This document shows positions 44,750 to 55,771 of a stretch of DNA of 64,000 nucleotides, piece by piece. The notes below the pieces were generated by a model that did not search any database, had not been told where the DNA came from, and worked only from the letters and a program-made list of their open reading frames with translations. The stretch is from Strigamia acuminata (Eukaryota; Arthropoda; Chilopoda; Geophilomorpha; Linotaeniidae), in contig OX442315.1 in NCBI GenBank assembly GCA_949358305.1, positions 9,512,427 through 9,576,426 on the forward strand, written 5' to 3'. Numbering within the stretch: position 1 is the first letter of the stretch; each line of letters begins with the position of its first letter. A program made the position numbers and the translations under genes.

Positions 44750-44809
44750 ATATCGGCACATGTATCGGTATCGGCGATACTGCAAAATATCGATATCGGT
44801 CAAAGTCTA
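44750..44809 (-). mobile_element. Solo end of the hAT-like element of 61075-61391
   Basis: Reads inward on the minus strand from TAGACTTTGACCGATATCGA through GCAGTATCGCCGATACC. It is inserted in, or joined to, a decayed element with inverted GATTAAGAGTC / GACTCTTAATC words at 44714-44724 and 44829-44839. Confidence 0.75.
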
Positions 44810-44940
44810 GTTTTGAACAAGAGCCGGGACTCTTAATCGATAAAAAACTCTTATTACGAGCAATTGATCGATTTCTAAAACCAGGAACATCGTTGCGTCC
44901 CGGCACGACCGGTCACCCATCCCAAAAGTGAATTAATTGC

Positions 44941-45480
44941 GTTTTATTGGCCAATTGGAATGCACCTACTTACCCATCCACACAGCATTGCAAATTCCCA
45001 ACACAATTGGAATCAATTTGCTCGGCAGATCTTTGAATTCGGATCGCCTGCCCATCAACATTCCGAGTGACAAAGGCTGGAGGGAGCAGTCAAAAATGAA
45101 ACCCACCTTCACTTTCCAACCACCAGGGGCGGTGCTGTCAATCCCCCAAATGGGTGCAGCACTCACCAGCACCGAACCGTCGACAACGCTCCGATTTTCG
45201 CAATAAAACGATCGAATTTGTCGACAAAATTGGCATTTTTCCTTCGTCTCGTTGTGTTCGTCCCCCCCTTTGCGGCGCATTGAGGCCGGCCTGGAACAAC
45301 ACGCCACGCCGTCGAATCATGGCCATTTTTCGCTCAGTCGAGCAGCTAACAGGTGGCAGCCATGTAACACCCACAACATGGCCGACAGCCAAATTACATC
45401 CTCAACCACACGCTTTTTTCGCTTTAAACAATTAAGTGCACGTCATTGGCTTTTATTTCTAATGACCACGGCAGATATGA
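44941..45480 (-). promoter_or_regulatory. GC-richer block with candidate minus-strand start exons
   Basis: Non-repetitive and CpG-rich. It contains the 38-codon candidate at 45167-45280 and, at 44974-44988, ATG-CTG-TGT-GGA-TGG|GTAAGT (MLCGW, phase 0). Either could feed AP-2 exon 2; both may be chance. Confidence 0.3.
45167..45280 (-). CDS. Candidate minus-strand first exon (MRRKGGDEHNETKEKCQFC...)
   Basis: ATG opens 38 codons ending at CTG|GTGAGT in phase 0, the phase needed for AP-2 exon 2. The sequence is charged, with a CQFC pair (residues 16-19) and mostly purine-first codons at its start. The frame stays open past the donor to about 44970. No known family. The alternatives are a CpG-island shadow or an exon of another gene. 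Confidence 0.25.
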
Positions 45481-45529
45481 GGTGAAGCCCATTTCGGTTG
45501 TGTGTGGAGATTGTTGGTGGGCAATTTTC

Positions 45530-46320
45530 AGTGATTTGCTGTGATTTTGAAAGTGTTTTTTTTTTTTAAATAGATTTTCGACGTTTTTGGTTGATTTTCG
45601 GGGATTTTTCAGTGACTTTTTGATTGATTTTCTGGAACTTTGAATTGATTTTCATGTGTTTTCAGTTTAAGTGTATTCTAAGTTTTAACGTAGGTTTAAT
45701 TAAACGGGAAATGATGTCATTTTTGGTTTAAAATTGAAGTAAAACACAAAATATTTTAGATTTTTGGATGCAGCTATTGACTTTTAATTGATTTTCGGTG
45801 ATTTTTCACCATTTTTAAGTTGATTTTCAGTGATTTACCCTACTTTTTTATCATTTTCCGTAATTTTCACCACTTTTTAGTTGATTTTCAGTCATCTACA
45901 CAACTTTTTACTTGTTTTTTGGCGTTTATCCTATTTATTCGTGGATTTATAATGATTTTCATTGCTTTTTAATTGATTTTCAGTCATTTTTCACTTTTTC
46001 TTACTAAAATTTTCAGTGATTTACACGACTTTTTAGCCGTGGAACTTTTGATTAATTTTCTGCAACGTTGAATTGATTTTCACGTGTTTTCATTGACTTT
46101 TAATAGATTTTCGGCGATTTACCCTATTTCTTCACGGATTTTCAATTACTTTCATTGCTTTTTAATTGATTTTCAGTGATTCACACGACTTTTTAGTCGA
46201 TTTTCAGTAATTTTTAGTAATTCTCACGACTTTTTAGTCGATTTTCACTAATTTTTAGTAAATCACACAACTTTTCACTCCATTTTCAATCATTTTTCAC
46301 TACTTTTTACATAATTTCCA
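45530..46320. repeat. Degenerate T-rich array (TTGATTTTCAGTGATTTTTC words)
   Basis: Many TTTTTAGTNGATTTTCAGT-like copies of 18-30 bp. At about 45664-45774 the truncated copy of the 32642-32765 element interrupts it. Confidence 0.8.
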
Positions 46321-47040
46321 TCCACATTTCCATTTCCACACTTTCAACCAAAATCTCCCCCGCCCCCGCAAAAAAAAATTCCCCTTTATTCCTTAGTCTA
46401 CAGTCTTTACTCTCCACCCACCCCGCCATCTTAAAACGACCGAGCAATTTCAATTTCAACTGAATCAGCGCACAAGATATGCAGATTTCGCTTCGCCCCT
46501 CCGCTCCAACCAGCACATGCCGCCCCCCGTACACCCGCGCCCGCATCCGCACCCGATCAAACAACCCGTCGCCCTAGCGAGGTCCACACCCGGATTCAAT
46601 TCTCATCGGTTGCCTGAGAACGGCGCCAGATGACGCCCGAATCAGCGCTCTCATCACAAATTGCGCACAACTCGACATTAAAATTCAAGTTCAAATATTT
46701 TAAACTGCGCAAACAAAATTAGTCCCCCAAAAACGCACGCGTCCGCCATCAATTATCTCACTCGACCAACCCGTTATAACGAGGTTCGTCCTCTATTTCA
46801 AAACCCATTCAAACGGAAACCGACGCCATTTTTTTTTTTTGGTGTGGGTCAGTGAATGTCACTTGGGTGGTTTTTAAAGGGGAGACGACGCTGCCGCCGC
46901 CATCTTGGTTTTTAATCTGCAATAAGAAAGAAGGGAGGTAAACCAGTGGGCAGACCCGCAATTTCATGGGTCAGTTGTTCGAGCAGGGGGTGGTTGTACA
47001 CTTCAAACTTATTTTACTCAGCGGTCCACGCAGCCGTGAG
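46321..47040. promoter_or_regulatory. GC-richer island
   Basis: CpG-rich at 46430-46640 and 46730-46960, with CGCCATCTT words. A pogo-like end is at about 46773. Minus-strand frames have no domain. Confidence 0.3.
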
Positions 47041-47047
47041 GTTTTTT

Positions 47048-47154
47048 TAGACTTTGACTGATGTCGATATTTTGCAGTATCGCCGATACCGATAATCGGC
47101 AACCGAATATCGGCCGATACCGTTACCTGCGCCGATATTAAAATTAAAATGTCA
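47048..47154 (+). mobile_element. Half copy of the hAT-like element of 61075-61391
   Basis: About 105 bp from TAGACTTTGACTGATGTCGA to GAT(A)TTAAAATTAAAATGTC, matching the left third of the complete element. It stops at the same point as the copy at 57029. Confidence 0.85.
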
Positions 47155-47700
47155 TTTTCCACAATTTTTGGTCATTTTCAACAATTTTTGGTCATTTTCA
47201 ACAATTTTTGGTCATTTTCAACAATTTTTGGTCATTTTCAAAAATTTTTGGTCATTTTCAACAATTTTTGGTCATTTTCAACAATTTTTGGTCATTTTCA
47301 CAAATTTTTGGTCATATTGAGTTATTTTCAACATTTTTTGGTCATTTCGAGTCATTTTCTTCAATTTTTGGTCATTTCGAGTCATTTCCGTCAATTTTTG
47401 GTCATTTCGAGTCATTTTCAACAATTTTTGGTCATTTCTGCTATAATTTTTGATGATATTTTGGTTATTTTTGGTCATTTCTACAAGCTTTTGGTCAAAT
47501 TACAATCTTTTTCACCAGTTTTTAGTCATAATTTAGTCGTTTTCATCAGTTTTTAGTAATAATTTAGTCGTTTTCATCAGTTTTTAGTAATAATTTAGTC
47601 ATTTTCATCAGTTTTTAATCATAATTTAGTCGTTTTCATCAGATTTTAGTCATAATTTAGTCGTTTTCATAACTTACAGTCAAATTTTTACTCATTCAAA
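47150..47700. repeat. Minisatellites, 20-bp (TTTTCAACAATTTTTGGTCA) then 31-bp unit
   Basis: Near-identical 20-bp copies at 47155-47310, diverging to 47450; then TTTTTAGTAATAATTTAGTC copies of about 31 bp to 47690. Confidence 0.95.
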
Positions 47701-48360
47701 ACCAATTCCAAATCACACTAATCCTTTCCAGCCACTAGCAACAACATCCCAACCACCAAACCTAAAAACAAAAATAATCTCCCACCCCACCCACCCACCA
47801 ACCCCAATAAAAATGAGCCACACAGCCGTCCATTTTGAAATTGATGGCGTCATTATGTAAACTGACACAAATGATAACCCGCCGGCGATATTGGCTGCGA
47901 GACCCGAGACCCGAGACCCCATTTCCTTTGAATACATATTGAATCTAATGGACAGAAATTTGGCGGTGCCTCGCAGAGAAGAGAACACAGGCGAACAGAG
48001 GGGGAGAGCGAAGCCGAGAGAAACGAAACACAAGGAAAAACGGCGCGCGCTCCTCTCCTCCTCTCAATAGACGGACCTCCTTCCTCGACCAAATCCTAAT
48101 TCCGCGCCTGCCACCCCCAAACTGCCCCCAGATACGAAGGGGGCGGAGGATTCAAATGGTAATCCTTACAACTGGAACAGGGGTCCACACACAAGGCGGG
48201 ACTCCATTTGATTTCACAATTGTGCACCCAATTACCGCTCCAACTCGCCCTCACCTCGGCAGACTCGACACCACGCACAAATATCGCAAATCCATTGCAT
48301 TTCCAGTATTCCACCACTTGGGGCCCCCTCGCACGTGATATTCGAGGGGCCCCATACAAA
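47701..48360. promoter_or_regulatory. GC-richer single-copy block
   Basis: 47810-48350 is balanced and non-repetitive with CCATTTTGAAATTGATGGCG and ATCTAATGGAC texture. The minus-strand frames lack ATG or a domain. Regulatory use is inferred. Confidence 0.3.
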
Positions 48361-49030
48361 AAAATTTTTTTTTTCGCATTATTAATTTATTTCACCACGA
48401 ATTACACGCGGGGCCCCCGGGAACACGGTGTTAAAGGCTTTTGGGGGCCCTCACGCGTGATATTCGAGGGGCCCCTGACAAAATTTCGTTATATCAATCA
48501 AATTTTCAACGAATTACACATTTCACACGGGCCCTGGGTCCCCCAAACACGAAAAAACGTTCTATTGGCTTTGGGGCCCCCTCCACGCATAATATTCTAG
48601 GGGCCCCTAATGAAATTTTATTAAGTTAATCCAATTTTCAATCAATTACAGACGGGCCCCTTTTATTTCACGCGGGCCCCGGTCCCCCAAATATTAAAAA
48701 AAAATTCATTTTTGGGGCCCCAAAGATGAAAAAAAGTTATTTTGGGGTCCCAAAAATAAAAAAAAAAGTTATTTTAAGGCCCCTAAGATAAAAAAAAAAG
48801 TTATTTTTGGGCCCCAAAAATAAAATAAAAATATTTTTGGCCCCCAAAGATAAAAAAAAAGTTATTTCTGGGCCCCAAGAATGAAAAAAAAGTTATTTTG
48901 GAGCCCCAAAAATAAAAAAAAATTATTTTTGAGCCCCAAAATAACACTTTTTCATCTTTGGGGCCCCAGAGATTAAAAAAAAAATTATTTTTGGGCCCCA
49001 AAGATAAGTAAAAGTTATTTTTGGGCCCCG
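48310..49030. repeat. Array built on GGGGCCCC cores
   Basis: At 48320-48680 GGGGCCCCT words recur about every 100 bp. At 48710-49030 a 29-bp unit (GGGCCCCAAAGATAAAAAAA + AGTTATTTT) repeats about ten times. Each unit joins a GC palindrome to an A-tract. Confidence 0.9.
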
Positions 49031-49182
49031 AACATGACTTGGGCCGGCAGAAATTGGGGTAGCAGAGGTGTAAAAAGGGGGAATTCGGTGTTCGGGGCCC
49101 CCAAAGACGGTATTGCGGGTGTCAACGGGTATTTATGACAAACAGCGGCTGAGATCTAAGCGATAGCCACCGTAGGAAGTAA

Positions 49183-49405
49183 TGAGACACCCCCCAGATT
49201 GGAGGTCCAGGGGCTATTCACACCTCGGTCAACCGTGGCCGCCCCTTTGGTTCGTTACGATGCCGACAAAGGGGTGGGTGTGGGTTACGACACGAACAAC
49301 AAGCGCTTGACAACGGGCGAAGAAACACTAGCTCGCTCGGGCTACCGTACGCAGTGTCTTGTCGCACTGCTGGAAAGATGTGAAATCACACGGTGGGGTC
49401 GATGA
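49183..49405 (+). CDS. Candidate plus-strand exon ending in TGA, uncertain
   Basis: After ACACCCCCCAG (acceptor-like) a frame runs about 69 codons to TGA at 49405. Its middle (VRYDADKGVGVGYDTNNKR, then LTTGEETLARSGYRTQC) reads like protein. No ATG begins it, and no known domain is seen. It lies in a GC-richer patch where chance frames are common. Confidence 0.2.
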
Positions 49406-49559
49406 GGAAGGCCGGCGCTGTTTAGGGGGTTTTGGGGCGGTTTTGGTTGGTGGATGTGGTGGGGTTGATGTGAATTTTTTGGAGTGCAAAGTTGTTTTAA
49501 TATGTGTAGTAAATTTGTGGTAAATGGCGATGATCTTTGAAGTTGTTTTTAAAGGATTT

Positions 49560-50420
49560 TGGGAATTTTTTGAGAGATTTTGATGAAATTTTGATGAAAT
49601 TTTGATGAAATTTTGATGAAATTTGTGATGAAATTTGTGATGAAATTGGGTTGAAATTGTGATAAAATTTGATGCGTTTTGAGGTAATTAAAGATGTTTT
49701 TGAGAAGTTTTGAGACACCTTCAAGGAAATATGAGAATTTTTAAGAATTTTGCAATTGAAGTAAATTTTGAGAAATTTCAATGAAATTTGAGATTTTTTT
49801 TGACAAATTTTAATGAAATTTGAGAATCTTTTGACAAAATTCAGTGAAATTTGAGAAATGTTTGACAAATTCAGTAAAATTGGAGAAATTTTTGAGAAAT
49901 GTTTGGCAAATTTAGTAAAATTGGAGAAATTTTTGAGAAATGTTTGGCAAATTCAGTAAAATTGGAGAATTTTTTGGCAAATTCAGTAAAATTGGAGAAT
50001 TTTTTGGCAAATTCAGTGAAATTTGAGAATTTTTGCTAAAATTCTAATGAAATGTTTGACTTTTTGAATTTTATTTTGCAAATTTGTAATTTCATAAATT
50101 TTTGACAAATCCACTAAAATTTGACATTTTTTTTTTTTACAAAATTCAATGATATTTGAGAATTTTCTAAAAAAATTCAATGAATTCTGAGAATTTTGTA
50201 AGAAAATTCAATAAATTTTGACAAATTTGTAAGAAAATTCAATCAATTTTGAAAATTTTGAATTTCTTTTGCAATTTCACAAATTTTAGATTTTTTTTTG
50301 CAATTTCACAAATTTTGGACAATTTCCAAATAAAATTTGACAATTTTTTCACAAAATTCAACAAAACTTGACTTTTTTCCACAAAATTCAACAAAACGAC
50401 ATTTCTTTGCCAAAATCCAA
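49560..50420. repeat. Degenerate minisatellite, about 20-25-bp unit (AAATTCAGTGAAATTTGAGA)
   Basis: A long decayed array whose strand composition drifts from G/T-rich (49560) to A/C-rich (50500). Confidence 0.85.
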
Positions 50421-50895
50421 CAAAATTTAAAAAAAAACCATAAAAAAAACTTTCCAAATTTCCACAAAATTCAACAAAACCCCCCCAAACCCCACAACCA
50501 CCCCACTCCACCCAAACCAACCCATTTAAAAATTCATAACCTCCACTCTCCATTTACGCCTAATAACAAGCAACAGTTGCCGCGCGCACCACAAACCCAT
50601 CATTGTCACCACCTTGTTGACGTTAATCCCAACCATTGTCCCCCCATCTCCAACCGATCCCTCCCCCGACCAAAAACCTCAACCAAAGCGGTTCTTCGCG
50701 AGTAAACATGTTTCCACATCTTTTGTCCCTCATACCAAGAAGCCCACTCTCAAACTTACAAATGGCTACCACAATACCCGGATTTAAACTCGGTGCATCA
50801 TCAAAAGACCTACCCCGGGCCCCCAAACCCCGTTAAATAACTCCGACACAACCGCGCCGCCATGTTTCAAACGCAGCAGAAAAATAATCGCATCT
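50421..50895. other. C-rich single-copy sequence
   Basis: No gene recognised. Confidence 0.45.
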
Positions 50896-51240
50896 CCATA
50901 TTTATTTATCTTTCTCACCTGACTGCATTGTGCAGCTCATTTATATGGAAATGATTCGCCTTATTCCATTCCCCATTCAAATTGCCTCTCATCCACTTAT
51001 CCGGGGCTGGCGTGACATAAATATGACGTGACTTAGGGCCACACAGGGAGCCGCCGAGATGGACAGTCCCAATGACCCAAATGGGATTACACATGTGGTT
51101 GCCTGGCAACGCAGCTTCCCAATCACCTTGATAACTGTTCGACTCGTGTCCGATGCTTCGTGCTCTGCCAATACGCGACAATCTTGTTAGGCGGCCGCGT
51201 CTTTCGCTGCGACGCATTCTAACGGCCGGTTTACGACGCC
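50896..51240. promoter_or_regulatory. Enhancer-like element with a perfect RFX X-box
   Basis: The palindrome GTTGCCTGGCAAC lies at 51098-51110, a textbook RFX-binding X-box. Nearby are TGACGTGAC, ACACATGTGG and CATATAAATGAG. On the minus strand a 100-codon frame starting MRRSERRGRL (51217) runs to a GTCAG|GTGAGA donor in phase 2; it has no domain and a non-coding element is preferred. Confidence 0.45.
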
Positions 51241-51250
51241 GCGAATCGTC

Positions 51251-52115
51251 GTTTGCGGCGCGTACTTTTCCCTTACAATTATGACATTTTTTACACTGTA
51301 TTTAGCGTAAGGTAAAAGTGTTAAAAACCGTAACGTGTGTTCCGAAGCGGAGAATTCAAAATGGCGGCGAAAGAGGTCGTTAATAATCCAGATTTTTAGT
51401 CAATTACCATGTTTACATGTACCCAGTTATCTGGATAAGTGAAAATGCGAATTTTACTTTTCTGGAAAACTGATCATGTAAACAAATCAGTTTTCTAGAA
51501 AAGACAGACTTATCTGGAAAACTAAATTCCAGTTGTACGAGCTAGATTTTGGGCGTTTTGCGCATTGAAAACTGCATGTAAACACTCGTGCATGCGAAAA
51601 TTCAAAAACTTGGATCGAGATATCGTCGGATCGTTATAGTAAAAATACGTTAGGCCTACGTACCAACGACATTTGGTACCGAAATCAATGTGAAATCAGC
51701 TAAAACCACCATTTTTGGGATCAGAATTTGCATATTAGGCACCATTGCAAAGATTCGAGCAAAAACTTCTTTCCTAACCACCATTTCATTTGTTTGGCTG
51801 AAATGGATCAACAGCCATTCTGTTGTTCAAGATAATCAAACGGCAGTATGGGTAATTCTCGTATGACGTCATGTTTACCAGAAAACTAACGTCATGTAAA
51901 CGCAAACGGTTATCCAGATAAATAAAATCCGAATATTCACTTATCTGGAAAACTGTGACCATGTAAACATGGTAAGTGACGTAAATAGTGGAAAACTACC
52001 TGATTGGCTACGCCATTTTCAGAAATAGCGTAAAGCTCCGGTCAAGTTATAAGTTTTCCGCTATACTTATAGGCGTAACGGAGGTTTTTATAAGGGAAAA
52101 GTACCTGCCGCAAAC
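51251..52115. mobile_element. Inverted-repeat element related to 65-560, with nested insertion
   Basis: Ends read inward GTTTGCGGCGCGTACTTTTC and GTTTGCGGCAGGTACTTTTC, the same architecture as the element at 65-560 (GTTTGCGGGATGCATTTTTT). A second complete element is nested at 51407-51972. Confidence 0.75.
51407..51972. mobile_element. Nested inverted-repeat element (CCATGTTTACATG ends)
   Basis: Starts CCATGTTTACATGTACCCAG and ends CATGTAAACATGG; TTATCTGGA(T/A)AA words recur inverted near both ends. Flanked by TTA/TAA. A truncated relative is at 42835-43187. No coding capacity. Confidence 0.85.
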
Positions 52116-52126
52116 TGTGTAATATT

Positions 52127-52133
52127 TATTCAT

Positions 52134-52164
<31 letters not shown>

Positions 52165-52168
52165 TTAA
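52127..52168. repeat. (TTTA)n microsatellite
   Basis: About ten copies of ATTT/TTTA just outside the element's right end. Confidence 0.95.
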
Positions 52169-52450
52169 GCTTCGTAACTTAGGATGAGTACATAGAATTC
52201 TCAGTGTTGTAAACTAGCGGTAATGGTATGTTTAATATATAAGTGGTTAAGTGACACTAGCAAAAAAATTATTTTAGAAAATTGTATTTTCCTTTGGTAA
52301 CTGGTGCGAGTTCAGATTTTAAAAGTCAAGGGCGTGCCGACTGCTTCAAAGGTTAAAAAGCAGCGCTCTATAATAAAACATTCGCATTCTATTAACAAAA
52401 CCAAGTTTTCCTCAGCAATTTAGATACTAAATTCAACCGGTTCGGCCAAT
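52169..52450. other. Single-copy sequence, nothing recognised
   Basis: No gene, repeat unit or strong motif. Confidence 0.4.
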
Positions 52451-52454
52451 CTCA

Positions 52455-52880
52455 ACATTTATTTCAGTATTTTTGACCAATTTAGACATTTATTTGAGTG
52501 TTTTTGATCAATTTAGACATTTATTTGAGTGTTTTAGACCTATTTAGACATTTATTTTACTGATTTTGATCAATTTAGACATTTATTTGAGTGTTTTTGA
52601 TCAATTTAGACATTTATTTGAGTGTTTTAGACCTATTTAGACATTTATTTTACTGATTTTGATCAATTTAGACATTTATTTGAGTGTTTTTGATCAATTT
52701 AGACATTTATTTGAGTGTTTTTGACCAATTTAGACATTTATTTTAATGGTTTTGATCAATTTAGACATTTATTGTAGCATTTTTTATCAATTTAGACATT
52801 TATTTTAATGTTTTTGATCAATTTAGACATTTATTTCAGTGTTTTTGATCAATTTAGACATTTAGACATTTTTGATCACA
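52455..52880. repeat. Minisatellite, 31-bp unit (GATCAATTTAGACATTTATT)
   Basis: About 13 copies with TGAGTGTTTTT joints. A three-unit block (GAGTG / GAGTG / ACTGA variants) repeats, showing higher-order duplication. Confidence 0.95.
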
Positions 52881-53600
52881 CATGAAATTTCAGAAAAAAA
52901 ACGCCATTAGTTTTCGAAAAGAAAAATAAAAACACTTTTGGAAGTCAAATTGACCCTATCTTATCTTTGGTTAACTTAACTACATTAACTACAATCAAAT
53001 GGCTTCAAATTCCAGCCCCACTTTCATTACTTCCGCTTGTTTATGTACCGGCACCATTATTGCTCCGCAGTCACGTGACAAGCGAAAATAGGATCGCTTT
53101 CTTCACAACGCATTAATTATGTAGTCGTTCCCCTAGCTCGATATTATTTTCTTTGCTCTTCATCTTTCCTTACTATGTAAACAGAAGCCTTAGTCGTCAA
53201 TGAAACCAGCCACCGTTCCGAGCTTAAGGATAAGTGGTATGGATAACTAGCCACGGCCGAGGAGATGAGTCGAGTGGACACTTCCCCCCTCCCATCCCGT
53301 CCCATCCCATTCAATTCTAACCAACCACTGCCCAATTCTTTGTATCCGTGCGTCGGAAAAACGTCCAACTCCACCAAAAACCACAACAAACCCTAAAACA
53401 TAAACAATGCCTGACGTCACTGCATCGGTTCTCTCTATCAAATTACCGGCTTCGATGCAGGGTGAATAATAATGATTCAATCACAAATTATTATTCCCTT
53501 GTGCGGGCAACCCAAGTCGCCATTTTGGTTTTTCCAGCGGGGCCGGTAAACCCCGAAAACATTGCCCACATGCCCAGATGGGGTTTAAAAGTATATTTTA
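52881..53600. promoter_or_regulatory. Conserved-looking block (53030-53300) and flanks
   Basis: GCAGTCACGTGAC (E-box), GCATTAATTATGTAG (homeodomain core) and GGATAAG words in non-repetitive sequence. No coding frame with a domain. Confidence 0.35.
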
Positions 53601-53604
53601 CGAT

Positions 53605-53900
53605 TTTATAAATATTAGCAATAAAATAGCTAAAAGTAGCGACAAAATTGCTAAAATCAGCATTAAAATAGCTAAAAGTTGTGACAAAATTGCTAAAATT
53701 AGTGATAAAATAGTAAAAATAGTGACAAAATTGCTAAAATTAGCGATAAAATAGTAAAATTAGCAATAGAATAGCTAAAATTAGCGATAAAACAGCTAAA
53801 AGTAGTGACAAAATTGCTAAAATTAGCGATGAAATAGTAAAATTAGCGATCAAATAGTAAAATTAGCAATAAAATAGCTGAAATAAGCGATTTTATAGCT
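53605..53900. repeat. Minisatellite, about 20-bp unit (AAATTAGCGATAAAATAGTA)
   Basis: About 14 degenerate copies alternating GACAAAATTGCTAAAA and GATAAAATAGCTAAAA. Confidence 0.9.
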
Positions 53901-55420
53901 AACTGGTCTAGCTATAGCAATAGCGGCAGTTAGCAAAATATAAATTTTTAAGAAGTAGCAAAATTTTAGCGAAGCTATCCTTGTTGGTTAGCGAACACAA
54001 CACTGTGTATTGCTTTCATCGAAATAAGTATATTATTTGTACGTCAAATAAAGCGTTTCGTAAATTATTCTTTAGTCCCGCAAAGATATACAATGTGAAA
54101 AAATTGGATGGTTTGCTAAGTTATAACGCAAAATATAAATTATATAAAGAGGCAATAAATGTTGTTAACTATAAAATTTTGGGGTCCCTTTTTTAAATAT
54201 GCAATGGCACAAATTTAAAGTTCGTGTCTCTGAAAATTCGTAAATCAGATGTTCGTAAGCTGAGGAGTTTCATACGAATGTGAAATGTTCAAATTGTTTG
54301 TATTGTTGTTTTGTGATTACCGAATAAAAATTTACGTCGAGGAGCCTAAATAAAATTGGCCCTGGAGCCGAAAAAATCCTTCCCGGCTAGTGCTTCCGCC
54401 GTAACCGACGTCCAACGGCACAAGGGGGCTCTAATTCAACTATTAAATATTTGCCTTCGCCTTATTATTGATTACGTTTTTAATTATGCAGTATAAACAA
54501 CAATAATTTTCAATTTCTGTTTACACTCGCATTGTTCCTGGTAATTTCTCAAACAAAACCGAGCGTACAATCGACGAACAATTGCAAATTGCACGAAAAA
54601 CAATAAATAACATCATTTATTTGTTGATATTATACAATCGGTTAACGCAAGTCAAATTTTTGTCGATTTTTCTCAATAAAATCTAGAATTAACAATCAAA
54701 TCCAAACACTGTAGGATAACACTTGTGCGGTGAATAAACATTGTTCAAAACTGTATACTCTCATCACCCAAACCCTTTACTCCCAACAAAACGAACAAAG
54801 TCACAACAACTTCCATAGAAAACCCAACCTTTAACTGTTCCCACACCGGAGCTTCTCATCTTCAAAGCCTCTTCCGCCCTAAACTAACCCAAAATACCGT
54901 ACACACATATCATATTCACCTATATAGGCCTAACACAAATTTCCACCGAACAATCAACACAAACAGCACAATAACAATGAACAAAAAATCCATTTAATAT
55001 TCCAAAAAGAGAACAAAATCAATATCATCCAGAATCCAACAAAATGGCGTTTCATAGCCACTCTGGATGGAAATTTTTGTATATTCAAGTGAGGGCGTGT
55101 TATGGCATGACCAAAATAAACTTCCAAATGTGTTGATCCAAAGGATCTCTTAAGGACAAAATCACCGCTTTAAACTCCTTCGGGATATTTATCCAGCACA
55201 CAGCAATAAACCGCCATCTTCAAGTATCCGATCGAAACCAAATATACGAATACCCAAAACCATAACCAGTTTTATCACGCGATACACAACGTGACTAAAA
55301 TCCCCGCGCATCTACGTACGACAGTACCCGCTGAATTCAAGCACACCGTTAAGCGTAAATCGCATTACGACAACGTACTTCCTCCTCCAGCGAACGTATA
55401 CCTACCATCAACCGTCCCAA
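53901..55420. other. Single-copy sequence
   Basis: A small balanced island at 54350-54480 may be regulatory. The rest has no gene or repeat. Confidence 0.4.
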
Positions 55421-55424
55421 AATA

Positions 55425-55590
55425 AAAAAACGAAGATAGTAACACCACGTATTTTACCCGTTAAAACATCTCGACCTCAGATCACACAAAAGTACCCGCC
55501 GAATTAAAAAAACGAAGAGAGTAACGCTACGTATTTACCCGTTAAAACATCTCGACCTCAAATCACACGAAAGTACCCGCCGAACTAAAA
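55425..55590. repeat. Tandem duplication of an 82-83-bp unit
   Basis: Two full copies of ACGAAGA(T/G)AGTAAC...CCCGTTAAAACATCTCGACC...AGTACCCGCCGAA, with a partial third copy upstream (AGTACCCGCTGAATT at 55325). Confidence 0.9.
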
Positions 55591-55771
55591 AATCGCCCGA
55601 CAACAAACTCGTCTTATTGTGTCCAGGTCCCCAATAAAAGCGTCTTTCAAGTGGCCACCATAACCTACGGCTACCACATTGTCATACCCCTTCTCAAGAC
55701 CCCCCCACTCGATCCGAACGGCGAAAAAAAACATAAAAAAATTGATAATGCTTCCTGTTTAAGCGTCTTAC
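55591..55771. other. AP-2 intron 1, 5' end
   Basis: Begins, on the minus strand, with the donor GTAAGACGC of the distal first exon. No other feature. Confidence 0.6.
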
